Of a DNA stretch of 64,000 bases, positions 53,114 through 61,513 are shown one piece after another. The first letter of the stretch is position 1. Every line of letters begins with the position of its first letter. Source of the stretch: an uncultured Victivallis sp. (GTDB lineage Bacteria; Verrucomicrobiota; Lentisphaeria; Victivallales; Victivallaceae). The position numbers were made by a program, and so were the translations under genes. The notes beneath the pieces are model-generated. The model searched no databases and had not been told where the DNA came from. It saw nothing but the letters and a program-made list of their open reading frames with translations. The DNA lies in contig CALXOE010000006.1 of the NCBI GenBank assembly GCA_944389935.1, positions 1 to 64,000 on the forward strand, in the 5' to 3' direction.

Positions 53114-54459
53114 GAAAACGATTGCTTTATGTGTTGTTGCTGGTGTTCTGCAGCGCACTTCAGGCGGCCTCTCCGGAGGATTACCGTTTTTTTACGGAAC
53201 TCGTTCCGCCGGAGAAGGTGGTGACGAAACAGCTGAATTCCGTCCGGCTCAATAACGCTGTCTGGACGGCGATTTCGGGGCTTGGTGACATGCGGCTCTA
53301 CTCTGCGGCAGGGCGGGAGCTTCCGTTCAAATCCGAACAGCTGTTCGAAAGTGGCAGCACATTGCGCAGCGAACCGGTGCCGTGCCAGGTTATTTCGTTC
53401 AAGCTGGAAGGACGTAAGGCGGTGATCTTCGTCCGTGTCGGCAGGGATGGAAAAGGAGCGCGGGTCGACTCGCTCACCATTCGGACGAACGAGCGGGATT
53501 TCGAGAAACGCGTGACGATTTCGGGGCGTGATAATGTCGCGTGGCATGAACTTGTGCGGGAGTCTCCGTTCTTCGACCGCAATCCGCGTATTGCGCTGCG
53601 GCGCGTTTCGTTCCATTTCTCCGCAGGATGCTACCGGGTGCTGAGAATCGAGATCGACAACTACGGAGAGGATTACGTCTCCCCGTTGCGCCGGATTACG
53701 GAGGGAGAGACGCCGGAGAACCGCAAAGAGGAACGCGAAGTGCTCTTCCGGGAGCTGAAGATCGACGGCATCGATCTCAGCGTGAAGAAGAGCGTAAATG
53801 TTTCTGCCTGCGCCGTTGAACAGTCGTTCGAGCCGGAGATACGGAGCGTGGCGAACGATCCGGAAACGAAATGTACCGTCATCGAGTTTGATTGCCGGAG
53901 GATTCCGATGACGCGCCTCGAACTGTTGAGTTCCAGCACGAATTTCAGCCGCGAGGCGACGTTCGAGACGGTCGATGGCACTTTGAAGAAACATGCGCGG
54001 CTTGAGAGCCTTTCGATTCCGGGATACACCCGCCGCACGACGGCGATTTCATTTGGCGGCGAACAGCGGCTCGGACTCTGCCGGATCACGATCCGGAACG
54101 GGGACAATCCGCCGCTCGAAACTCTCACGCTCAAGGGGTACGGCCCGGTTTACCGGCTCGTTACGCTTGCGGCGGATATCCCGGCGAAACTCTGTTACGG
54201 AGGAAACGGTGTCGCCCCCGGTGATTACGATCTCGGACGGACGCTTTCCGGTATCAATACGGCGACGCTGAAGTTCAACGAATACCAATGCGGCCCGCAG
54301 TTGGATACGCCTGATTTTCGGGAGTCGGAGGAGGAGAATTCCTGGTTTTTCTCTTCGAAATGGATCTTTCCGGCGGCGACCGTGCTGCTGGCCCTGGTGC
54401 TGATTGTCTTTATCGTGCGGAACATCGGCCTTGTGGAGAAGTCGCGGGACGACAATTGA
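53110..54459 (+). CDS. DUF3999-like exported membrane-anchored protein
   Basis: A 449-residue protein with a signal peptide (LLYVLLLVFCSALQA), several beta-rich galactose-binding-like domains (about 25-400) and a single C-terminal membrane helix (WIFPAATVLLALVLIVFIVR). This layout matches DUF3999, known chiefly as the neighbour of DUF2339. It is translationally coupled to the DUF2339 gene. Its stop is only six bases from the stop of the convergent radical SAM gene. Confidence 0.75.
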   Translation: MRKRLLYVLLLVFCSALQAASPEDYRFFTELVPPEKVVTKQLNSVRLNNAVWTAISGLGDMRLYSAAGRELPFKSEQLFESGSTLRSEPVPCQVISFKLEGRKAVIFVRVGRDGKGARVDSLTIRTNERDFEKRVTISGRDNVAWHELVRESPFFDRNPRIALRRVSFHFSAGCYRVLRIEIDNYGEDYVSPLRRITEGETPENRKEEREVLFRELKIDGIDLSVKKSVNVSACAVEQSFEPEIRSVANDPETKCTVIEFDCRRIPMTRLELLSSSTNFSREATFETVDGTLKKHARLESLSIPGYTRRTTAISFGGEQRLGLCRITIRNGDNPPLETLTLKGYGPVYRLVTLAADIPAKLCYGGNGVAPGDYDLGRTLSGINTATLKFNEYQCGPQLDTPDFRESEEENSWFFSSKWIFPAATVLLALVLIVFIVRNIGLVEKSRDDN

Positions 54460-54465
54460 TCCGCC

Positions 54466-55341
54466 TTACCACAGCGCGTCATTCACTGTGTGCAGGCATC
54501 GGCGGAATTTCCCGTTCGGCCCGATGACGCCGAACGTTTTCCCCGCGGGGCAGGGGACGGCGTCCGGGCGACCGTAATGAGCGAGATATTCCGACGGCTG
54601 GTCACGGCATTCGCAGAGGATCTCATCGCAGAACTGGTAACGGGTTTTCCCGCGGGGCAGGGCGCGGATCTGCTCTTTCAGCGCGTTCCACTCCTGCGGC
54701 GTCAGCGCGAGATCGGTTCGACTGCGGCCGCGCCCCTCAAGCATCATCGCTCCGGCCTGTATGGTGCGCGCCCCCGCGACTGCGGCCGCGGCGAAGAGGT
54801 CGGCGAACTCCGGCGCGTTGACTCTGGTCGCCGTCAAACTTACGTCGAACGGCCAGCGCAGCTCTTTTGCGCGCGCCAGCAGTTCCAGAACCGGCAGACA
54901 GCTCCGGCGCGTCCCGGTCATCGCCCCATAGGTGCGCAATCCAGGGAGGCTCGTGCTGAGGCGCACGCGCAGTTTCCGGAACCGTTTCAGCCTCTCCTCG
55001 GTCATCCGGGAGCCGTTCGTGAAGAGCGAGAGGTCGCATCCGGGCGCCCGTTCGCGCGTGTAGCGCACAAGTTCCTCCGCGTCGCTCCTCAGGAGGATTT
55101 CGCCGCCCGTGAAGAGCAGACTTTTCACGCCGCCTGCGAGCGCCCGGTCGATGATCCGCTTCCACGCGCGGGTCGGCAGATCGCGCTTCGCGAGTTCCGG
55201 GAACTCATGCCAGACGCAGTAGCAGAACGGGCAGCGGAAGTTGCAGTGGCGCGTGAGCTCCAGAATCAGATGCGGCGGCAGCGTACCGGAGTCGGGCGCT
55301 TTCCCGTTCGGGCGCTCTGTCTCAGCGGGATTCTTCATCGC
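54466..55341 (-). CDS. Radical SAM enzyme paired with short peptide
   Basis: A 291-residue radical SAM protein: HCNFRCPFCYC gives the cluster cysteines 32, 36 and 39, and LLFTGGEILL is the SAM-binding strand. Near the C-terminus Cys238, 243, 245, 264 and 282 (CDEILCEC; CPAGKTFGVIGPNG then RRC) resemble the first half of a SPASM domain, but the protein stops nine residues later. It thus carries a shortened SPASM or twitch-like region. AGGA lies 5-8 bases before the ATG at 55341. It overlaps the short-peptide gene by 20 bases, so that peptide is the likely substrate or partner. Confidence 0.8.
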   Translation of the reverse strand, partial: AMKNPAETERPNGKAPDSGTLPPHLILELTRHCNFRCPFCYCVWHEFPELAKRDLPTRAWKRIIDRALAGGVKSLLFTGGEILLRSDAEELVRYTRERAPGCDLSLFTNGSRMTEERLKRFRKLRVRLSTSLPGLRTYGAMTGTRRSCLPVLELLARAKELRWPFDVSLTATRVNAPEFADLFAAAAVAGARTIQAGAMMLEGRGRSRTDLALTPQEWNALKEQIRALPRGKTRYQFCDEILCECRDQPSEYLAHYGRPDAVPCPAGKTFGVIGPNGKFRRCLHTVNDALW

Positions 55342-55597
55342 TTCCTGCGGAGGGTTCCGTCGGAGGTTTTCTCGGAGGCACTCCTGCCAGGGGGGCGGGG
55401 GCGATTTCTCCTCGAATGATGGCTGTTTCGGTCGATTGCTCCGGCGCGATGTCCCCCGCCAGAGGGGCGATGCCTTCCCCACAACCGCCCGCAAGCGGGA
55501 GCAGTGCGAGCAATCCGGTGAGCGGCAGCCCTTTGCGGATCGCGGCGGCAAGCCGCTTCTGCCTGTTCCGGTCGGCCTTGTTCAACTGGTATTTCAT
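55322..55597 (-). CDS. Short lipoprotein-like peptide, possible rSAM substrate
   Basis: A 91-residue protein with a basic N-terminus (MKYQLNKADRNRQKR), a hydrophobic stretch and LAGGC (Cys39), a possible lipobox. The 53-residue remainder is rich in Gly, Ile, Ala and Pro and repeats GIAPLAG, GDIAPE and GEIAPAPLAG. GGAGGG lies about 8 bases before the ATG, and a promoter is at 55631-55659. The gene overlaps the radical SAM gene, an arrangement reminiscent of radical SAM/lipoprotein pairs known from Bacteroidota and of RiPP precursors. I do not recognise a named family. Confidence 0.65.
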   Translation of the reverse strand: MKYQLNKADRNRQKRLAAAIRKGLPLTGLLALLPLAGGCGEGIAPLAGDIAPEQSTETAIIRGEIAPAPLAGVPPRKPPTEPSAGSDEESR

Positions 55598-55630
55598 GGC
55601 GTTTTCCCTCCGCTGATGATTGTATAAGAC

Positions 55631-55659
55631 ATGATAGCGTTTTTTTGTTGGAAATTCAA
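55631..55659 (-). promoter_or_regulatory. Promoter of peptide/radical SAM genes
   Basis: On the minus strand TTGAAT (55659-55654), a 17-base spacer and TATCAT (55636-55631) precede the peptide gene by about 35 bases. Confidence 0.6.
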
Positions 55660-55703
55660 GTGGAAATTCTCTTTTGTTGTCGGAAAAATCTGCAGAAAGA
55701 CAT

Positions 55704-55732
55704 TTGACAACCGGATTTTCTGCATTTATTTT
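55704..55732 (+). promoter_or_regulatory. Promoter of unknown membrane protein gene
   Basis: TTGACA (55704-55709), a 17-base spacer and TATTTT (55727-55732) precede the ATG at 55772. It is divergent from the promoter of the peptide/radical SAM pair about 45 bases away. Confidence 0.6.
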
Positions 55733-55771
55733 ATTGTCGAGACGGTGTTCCGTAAACGGGAGTTCGCTGAA

Positions 55772-57817
55772 ATGTGGCGGTCGATTAAGCGGAAAGTTCT
55801 GTTCCCGGATGTTTCGGCACGAGGCGCTTTTTACGCATTGACGCAGCTGCTCTGCGGTTGTTATCTTCTCGGATCACTCGCGATTCTTATGTTCGGCTTC
55901 TGCGGCGTCAGTCTGGAAAATCCGCTTCGTTATGGAGGCGACGCCTCTCTCCGGAACTGGCTCGGGTATCTCGACGGGGGCGGCCGGCTTGTTCTCGCGG
56001 GCTGGGCGGGGATTCTATTGGCTTTCGTCATTTTTTACGTATGGACAACGCTTGCGTTTTTCCGGAAGTTCGCCCCGCGCGCTCCTCTTTCCCCGTTCGG
56101 GTGTTGGGTGATCTGGATCGTCCTCTCGCTGTTTTTGTGGAGAATCGGAGTCCCTGCATGGGTTGCCGTGTGGATTTTTCTCGCGTTTTTTCCGGCCGTC
56201 CTGCCGCTCTTTCACAGTGCGGACCGGTGGAAGAGCGCGCTCGGCGCGGCTCTCTCCTGGTGCGTCGGGAGCGCGCTGGTGCTGATTCCGCTCTGCTATT
56301 ATGACGCGATGCTGTTTCGGGGCGGGTACGGATTCCACGGATCGGAGGAGGCTGTTTCGGGGATCTTCGGAATTTCCGGGTTCGGTTGGATGTTCTGGCA
56401 GGCCGCCGCTCTGTTTTTTCTCGCCGTCTGGTACATCTTGACTGCGCTCTTTTTCGCACGGCGCAATGGCGTTCATCTGCGCGCGCTGTTCGGATTGGGC
56501 GTGGCGTTCTGGTGGGGCGTTTCCGGTGCGGTCTTTCTCCTTTTCTGCATTTTGACGGCGGTTGCAGGACGCGAGGTGTCGCGCGAAATCGCGGCGCTTG
56601 AACGCCGTTTCGGTCGGCCGGTGACGGTGGAGGCGCTGGCGGAGACCTGTTGCGACAGCGAAACACCACCGGATCCGGTCTGGCTGGAACGCTGGAAACA
56701 GCTGTGCGACGCGGCTTCTCCATTTCATCCCGGCGATGATGAGGAGAACGAGGAGTGGACCGAGTTCAACATCGTACCCGACTGTGTGATGATGTCGGAA
56801 GCTGATCTTGTCCTCTGGCGGGAACGGTTCAACCGGCACGCTCCCGCGCTGGACGAATGGGAGGCGCTGCTTGCCGGGCCGATTCCCCCGGAGGCGCGTC
56901 TGACCCGGCGCGGCGGATGGTTTCACGGGACCGGTTCGGGGGTGGAGCAGGATTGCCGACTCTTTTTCAAACTCCAACTCTGGCGGCTCTATTTTTCTCT
57001 GGTCGATGAAAACCGGGAAGAGGCGCTTGCGGCTTACCGCTCTCTCCGGCTTACGGAGAAATTTCTGCAGCGGGAGCTGCAGACCGGCGCGTTTTTTCCG
57101 GTTGATCTGGTTGAACTGCGACTGACCGGCTTCCGAATGCTGCTTGCATCCGGAATTCTGACGGACGGGGAGTTGAAGTGCCTCGCAACCGAGATGGAGG
57201 AGATGGAACTCGCGCTGGAGTCGCAGCTGGAACGTTTCCGGTACAGTCAGGCGGTCTGCGCTCTGGAGTTTTGCGACCTCTTTGCCGATGGGAATTTCAG
57301 TGCATACGGGAGCAATCCGTTTCCGTTGAACGCAACCCGGTTTCTGCTGCCGCAGCTCCGATGGTACGGTCTGAGGGAGAAAGCGGACCTTGCCCGACTG
57401 CTTCTCAATCCGGAGTCTCAGAGTCCGCCGCTTTTCCTGAGCGGCGCAATCGCCCCTGATGACAGGATTCTGTCGCATTCCCTCCGGAAACTCCAGGCCC
57501 ATTGCCGGGCGTTGCGGGTGATGCTCCGGGTGGAGCTTTCCCGGCGGCGGTACGGCTCTTTGCCGGAGACGCTTCCCCATCTGCCGCCCGACCCGTATGG
57601 TTCCGGGACGATGGAATACAAATTCGGAATGTTTCCGTGCCGCCACCGGATTTTCTCGCGCCGGAGGTTGACGGGATTGCCGGGCGCTCCTCCCAATACG
57701 TTCCGCTGGGAGAGCCGCGAAGTGTTCAAACTCCTCCCGGCGATTCAGGTGCGCTGCCCCGGTGCGGGAGAAAAAAACCGGGAGGAGGTTTCCTGCACGT
57801 TGCCGATCCGCGAGTGA
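55772..57817 (+). CDS. Unknown large membrane protein
   Basis: A 681-residue protein I do not recognise. The first 290 residues hold about eight hydrophobic helices (for example YALTQLLCGCYLLGSLAILM and LFFLAVWYILTALFF); the remainder (about 295-681) is soluble, helical and Leu/Glu-rich, ending near ALRVMLRVELSRRRYGSLPE, a stretch similar to prepilin-like 'LPxxLxxL.PxDPYG' tails. GGGAG 10-13 bases before the ATG at 55772 sets the start. It has its own promoter. Confidence 0.75.
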   Translation: MWRSIKRKVLFPDVSARGAFYALTQLLCGCYLLGSLAILMFGFCGVSLENPLRYGGDASLRNWLGYLDGGGRLVLAGWAGILLAFVIFYVWTTLAFFRKFAPRAPLSPFGCWVIWIVLSLFLWRIGVPAWVAVWIFLAFFPAVLPLFHSADRWKSALGAALSWCVGSALVLIPLCYYDAMLFRGGYGFHGSEEAVSGIFGISGFGWMFWQAAALFFLAVWYILTALFFARRNGVHLRALFGLGVAFWWGVSGAVFLLFCILTAVAGREVSREIAALERRFGRPVTVEALAETCCDSETPPDPVWLERWKQLCDAASPFHPGDDEENEEWTEFNIVPDCVMMSEADLVLWRERFNRHAPALDEWEALLAGPIPPEARLTRRGGWFHGTGSGVEQDCRLFFKLQLWRLYFSLVDENREEALAAYRSLRLTEKFLQRELQTGAFFPVDLVELRLTGFRMLLASGILTDGELKCLATEMEEMELALESQLERFRYSQAVCALEFCDLFADGNFSAYGSNPFPLNATRFLLPQLRWYGLREKADLARLLLNPESQSPPLFLSGAIAPDDRILSHSLRKLQAHCRALRVMLRVELSRRRYGSLPETLPHLPPDPYGSGTMEYKFGMFPCRHRIFSRRRLTGLPGAPPNTFRWESREVFKLLPAIQVRCPGAGEKNREEVSCTLPIRE

Positions 57818-57827
57818 CGGCGCCGTT

Positions 57828-57873
57828 TCGCCGAAAACAAAATCAGGCGGCGGATTCTCTCCGTCGCCTGATT
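57828..57873 (-). terminator. Terminator of rpmF-plsX-fabH operon
   Basis: AATCAGGCG/CGCCTGATT arms with an inner CGGA/TCCG stem (57841-57873) are followed, on the minus strand, by TTTTGTTTT. It lies 22 bases after the fabH stop and also faces the end of the membrane protein gene. Confidence 0.85.
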
Positions 57874-57895
57874 GCCGTTACAGGGAAATACCTGT

Positions 57896-58885
57896 TCAGA
57901 ATTTGAGCAGCATCGCCCCCCAGGTGAGGCCGCCGCCGAACGCGGTCAGAAGAACGTTGTCCCCCTTTTTGATGCGCCCGCTGCGGACCGCTTCGTCGAG
58001 GCAGAGCCCGATCGACGCCGCCGAGGTGTTGCCGTAGTGGTTGATGTTGAGGAACACCCGCTCATCCGGGACGCCGAGCCGCGGTGCGACCGCGTAGATG
58101 ATCCGGCTGTTCGCCTGATGCGTGATGACCAGATTGACTTCGTCCGGCGTGATCCCGGCCTCTTCCAGCACGTTTTTTCCCGCATTGACCATCGCATTCA
58201 CCGCGAGTTTAAACACCTCTTTGCCTTCCATGTGGATGAAGTGTTCGCGGGCTTCGACCGTCTCGTTGCTCGCGGGTGCGCGGCTGCCGCCGGCAGGCAT
58301 CTTGAGGATTTCACCATAACCGCCGTCGGAGTGCAGATCGCTTGCGACCAGGCAGTCCGGCTCATCGGTTCCGTCGTTCTCCAGCAGAACCGCTCCGGCG
58401 CCGTCGCCGAAGAGCACGCAGGTGTTGCGATTCGTCCAGTCCGTGATGCAGGAGAGCTTTTCCGCTCCGATCACCAGCACATGCCTGTACCGGTTCGGGT
58501 GGGTTTTCATGAGGGCACAGGCGACCTCAAGCGAATAGAGCAATCCGGAACAGGCCGCTTCAAGGTCGAAACAGAACGCCCCTTTTGCCCCGAGACGGTC
58601 CTGCAGCACACAGCCCGTGCTCGGAAACACATAGTCCGGCGTGATCGTCGCCACAATGATCGCGTCGAGATCCGCGCCGGTGATTCCGGCCATTTCCAAC
58701 GCTTTCAAACTCGCGTGATAGGCGAGGTCGCTCGTGGGTTGATCCGGCGCGGCGATGTGACGCTCTTCGATGCCGGTGCGGGTGCGGATCCACTCGTCAC
58801 TAGTCTCGACCATTTTCTCGAGATCCGCGTTGGTTAAAATCCGATCCGGAACATAGGATCCGGTTCCTGCTATCCTGATGCTCAT
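57896..58885 (-). CDS. fabH: 3-oxoacyl-ACP synthase III
   Basis: A 329-residue beta-ketoacyl-ACP synthase III, which condenses acetyl-CoA with malonyl-ACP to start fatty acid synthesis. The catalytic triad is visible: Cys112 in DLEAACSGLL, His256 in VITHQANSRI and Asn286 in NINHYGNTSAA. It begins IRIAGTGSYVPDRILTNADL, typical of FabH. The ATG at 58885 has AAGGAAG upstream. It follows plsX by 58 bases in the classical rpmF-plsX-fabH order. Confidence 0.95.
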   Translation of the reverse strand: MSIRIAGTGSYVPDRILTNADLEKMVETSDEWIRTRTGIEERHIAAPDQPTSDLAYHASLKALEMAGITGADLDAIIVATITPDYVFPSTGCVLQDRLGAKGAFCFDLEAACSGLLYSLEVACALMKTHPNRYRHVLVIGAEKLSCITDWTNRNTCVLFGDGAGAVLLENDGTDEPDCLVASDLHSDGGYGEILKMPAGGSRAPASNETVEAREHFIHMEGKEVFKLAVNAMVNAGKNVLEEAGITPDEVNLVITHQANSRIIYAVAPRLGVPDERVFLNINHYGNTSAASIGLCLDEAVRSGRIKKGDNVLLTAFGGGLTWGAMLLKF

Positions 58886-58943
58886 GTCACTTCCTTGTGC
58901 TGAGATTGATCTTCCGCCGGCCGGTGGACGTGCCGCCCGGCCG

Positions 58944-59993
58944 CTACTTTTTTTCTGCCGCCAACTCTTCCTCCAGTTCGGCGGTGTTGCTGCCGGTCTC
59001 ATTGATGCGTGCCGCGATCCGGTCGTTCAATCCGAATGCGACGCATTCGCAGGCCACCCGGATTGCGCTGCGGACCGCTTTCGGGCTCGATGAGCCATGT
59101 CCGATGATGCAGATCCCGTTGAGCCCGAGCAGCGGAGCTCCGCCGATGTCATCGGCGTCTCCGAACGATTTGAGTTCGATAAAGGCGTTCTTTGCCAGCA
59201 TTGCACCGGTCATCCGCAACGCATTTTTGGAGAGAACCCGCTTGAGCCAGAACATGACGGACTTCGCGAGCCCCTCGACTCCCTTGAGCATTACGTTTCC
59301 GGAAAAACCGTCGGCGATGAGCACGTCAGCGACATTTTCAAAAATCACGTTCGCTTCCACATTCCCGACAAAATTCAGCTGTTTGCGCTTTTCCAGCAGC
59401 TTGAACGACTCCTTGGTCAGATCGTTCCCCTTGATGTCTTCACCGCCGACCGAAAGGAGGCTCACCCGCGGCGTATCAAGTCCGAAAAGGTATTGCGCAT
59501 AAACTTCGCCGAGAATTGCGAACTGAACGATATTGATCGGGGTGCATTCGATGTTTGCCCCCGCGTCCACGAGCAGAAACCTCTTCCCGTTCTGCGTCGG
59601 GAGACTCGCGGCCAGGGCCGGACGATCCACGCCCGGCAGTGTCCGGACCAGCACCTTGGTCGCCGCCACGGTCGCGCCGGTATGACCGGGCGTGACCATC
59701 GCATCGACCGCTTTCTCTTTCAGCAATCGGGCGCAGACGGTGATCGAGCAGTTCTTTTTGGCGCGGAGTGCCGTCGTGGACGGTTCCGACATTTCGCACA
59801 CCGTCTCGGCGTGAACGATCGAGATCCGGGGATGACCGGCAATCCCGTATTTCTCCAGATAAAACGGCAGTTTACCGGAGTGCCCGACCAGCACGAACTC
59901 GTCTTCCGGATAGTCGGAGAGCGCCATGACCACGCCCTCGATCACCGGACCCGGGCCGTAGTCCGCGCCCATCGCGTCTACCGCAATCTTCAT
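58944..59993 (-). CDS. plsX: Phosphate acyltransferase PlsX
   Basis: A 349-residue PlsX. It starts IAVDAMGADYGPGPVIEG and contains MVTPGHTGATVAATKVLVRT and ADGFSGNVMLKGVEGLAKS, family signatures. It converts acyl-ACP to acyl-phosphate for membrane phospholipid synthesis, loosely attached to the inner membrane. It lies between rpmF and fabH. Confidence 0.96.
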   Translation of the reverse strand: MKIAVDAMGADYGPGPVIEGVVMALSDYPEDEFVLVGHSGKLPFYLEKYGIAGHPRISIVHAETVCEMSEPSTTALRAKKNCSITVCARLLKEKAVDAMVTPGHTGATVAATKVLVRTLPGVDRPALAASLPTQNGKRFLLVDAGANIECTPINIVQFAILGEVYAQYLFGLDTPRVSLLSVGGEDIKGNDLTKESFKLLEKRKQLNFVGNVEANVIFENVADVLIADGFSGNVMLKGVEGLAKSVMFWLKRVLSKNALRMTGAMLAKNAFIELKSFGDADDIGGAPLLGLNGICIIGHGSSSPKAVRSAIRVACECVAFGLNDRIAARINETGSNTAELEEELAAEKK

Positions 59994-60026
59994 CTGCTCC
60001 CGATCTCCCCCCGATTCAGGGCGAAC

Positions 60027-60206
60027 TTACGCTTCGACGTTCAGAATCTGCTTGCCGTTGTAGCAGCCGCAGGAGGGGCAGACCCGGTGCGGCGCAGCCG
60101 GCGCGGAGCAGTTCGTGCAGAAATTCGCCTGCACACCTTCGTAACGGTTCGCAGCCTTGCGCTGACGTCTCTTCATGCGGGAAGTTTTTCTTTTCGGAAC
60201 AGCCAT
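60027..60206 (-). CDS. rpmF: 50S ribosomal protein L32
   Basis: A 59-residue protein beginning MAVPKRKTSRMKRRQRKAAN, with a zinc ribbon formed by two CxxC pairs (CTNC near residue 32 and CPSC near 47). It is the zinc-binding (C+) form of L32. AGGAG lies about 10 bases before the ATG. It leads the rpmF-plsX-fabH operon, which links ribosome and lipid synthesis. Confidence 0.97.
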   Translation of the reverse strand: MAVPKRKTSRMKRRQRKAANRYEGVQANFCTNCSAPAAPHRVCPSCGCYNGKQILNVEA

Positions 60207-60655
60207 TTTAACAACTCCTTGAATCGTTGATTTTTTGTTTTTTCGTCACTATCCGATTTCATACAGAATTTAGAATATATCACTGTTCACAAAATTTTCA
60301 AGACCGGATGGTGCATATTTATCGATAAAAACACAAATGAGAACGAGTTACCCCCCGGATTTCGGAGCGGAAATTCCGCGTTTTCGGGGCTGTCCGGGCC
60401 TCCCGCTCCGCTTCTTTGGCCCGGCTTGACCGGCCGGTACACTCTGCGGATCTCTGTGTCGGCGCGGCTGTGGCGCAACGCTGTGGAAACCCGCCGCACC
60501 GGCCCCTGATCCGGGCGCAAAATCATTGCGCATCTCCTGTTTCCGGGGAGGTCTGAGCACAAATTCCCCCTGCAGCTCATCTTTTCTAATCATCTGGCGG
60601 ACCGGTCTTTATCTTAAATCGATAAAAAAATATCGATAATAAAGTCCCGAACACC
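60207..60655. other. Gene-poor divergent region with TATCGATA palindromes
   Basis: About 450 bases between rpmF and the rex promoter. TTTATCGATAAA (60318-60329) is a perfect 12-base palindrome. ATCGATA-N6-TATCGAT (60618-60637) is a perfect inverted repeat upstream of the rex promoter. The middle (60345-60590) is GC-rich and could fold, but I do not recognise a structured RNA. A Pro/Gly/Arg-rich minus-strand frame there has no ribosome binding site and looks spurious. Confidence 0.45.
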
Positions 60656-60683
60656 TTGACATTCGGCTGAATGGTGATATTTT
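60656..60683 (+). promoter_or_regulatory. Promoter of rex/hydrogenase operon
   Basis: TTGACA (60656-60661), a 16-base spacer and TATTTT (60678-60683) precede rex, leaving a leader of about 110 bases. The ATCGATA inverted repeat lies 18 bases upstream of the -35 box. Confidence 0.65.
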
Positions 60684-60801
60684 AAATGTGCGGTTGTACG
60701 AATCAGAGTGTCGCGGAAAAGCTGGCTGGCCGGGGAAATCCGGTCAGCCCGTATCATGAACGGGCGGGTTATACGCATCTAATCAGGAGAGTGAGATTTA
60801 A

Positions 60802-61455
60802 ATGGCGAAAGTGAAGGTTCCGAAGCTGCCGACGGTTCGGCGACTGCCCACCTACCTTTATAAGCTGTCTGAGATGCGTAAGGCCGGAGTCGAGATCGTC
60901 GCGACGCCGGAGCTTGCCCGTTACATGAATCTCGGTGAGATTGTGATTCGCAAGGACCTTGCACTTACAGGGGTTTCCGGTCAGCCTGGCGTCGGCTACA
61001 AGGTGCGTGAACTGATTGATGCGATCAAACGGTATCTGAACTGGAACAATGTCTCCGAAGCGGTTCTGGTCGGAGCTGGCGCGCTCGGCAGCGCCCTCAT
61101 GGGATATGAGGGGTTTGAGGAGTACGGGCTGCGGATCATCGCCGCATTCGATGCCGATCCCATGAAAATCGGTACAGAAGTGCGCGGCCGCAGTGTGTTC
61201 GACATTGACCGGCTCGAAGAGCTGACCCGGCGGCTTCAGGTGCGGATGGGGATCATCTGTGTTCCCGCAGACCAGGCCCAGGATATTGCGGACCGGATGG
61301 TCGCCGGCGGAATCAAGGCGATCTGGAACTTCGCCAACGTCAGTTTGAAAGTGCCGGACGATGTGATCGTTCAACGCGAAGTTATCGCCGGCGGACTCGC
61401 GGTACTCTCGGTCAAGATGAGCCGGAAGCTCGTCGAAGAGGACGCGCAGGATTGA
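60802..61455 (+). CDS. rex: Redox-sensing transcriptional repressor Rex
   Basis: A 217-residue Rex. The N-terminal winged helix (about 10-75; VRRLPTYLYKLSEMRKAGVE, then IRKDLALTGVSGQPGVGYKV) is followed by an NAD(H)-binding Rossmann domain (LVGAGALGSALMGYEGF, at about 90-106) and a C-terminal swapping helix. Rex leaves DNA when NADH is high and controls fermentation and hydrogenase genes. It directly precedes the NuoE/NuoF-like genes, so it probably governs them according to the NADH/NAD balance. Confidence 0.96.
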   Translation: MAKVKVPKLPTVRRLPTYLYKLSEMRKAGVEIVATPELARYMNLGEIVIRKDLALTGVSGQPGVGYKVRELIDAIKRYLNWNNVSEAVLVGAGALGSALMGYEGFEEYGLRIIAAFDADPMKIGTEVRGRSVFDIDRLEELTRRLQVRMGIICVPADQAQDIADRMVAGGIKAIWNFANVSLKVPDDVIVQREVIAGGLAVLSVKMSRKLVEEDAQD

Positions 61456-61513
61456 AGGAAATCGATAAACATTCGTCAACATAACAGAACAGTGCAAGGT
61501 ACAAGGAGCCAAA

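Noticed and set aside
60345..60590. Possible structured RNA (SRP, RNase P or 6S) in the GC-rich gap
   Set aside because: None of the conserved cores I know could be found on either strand.
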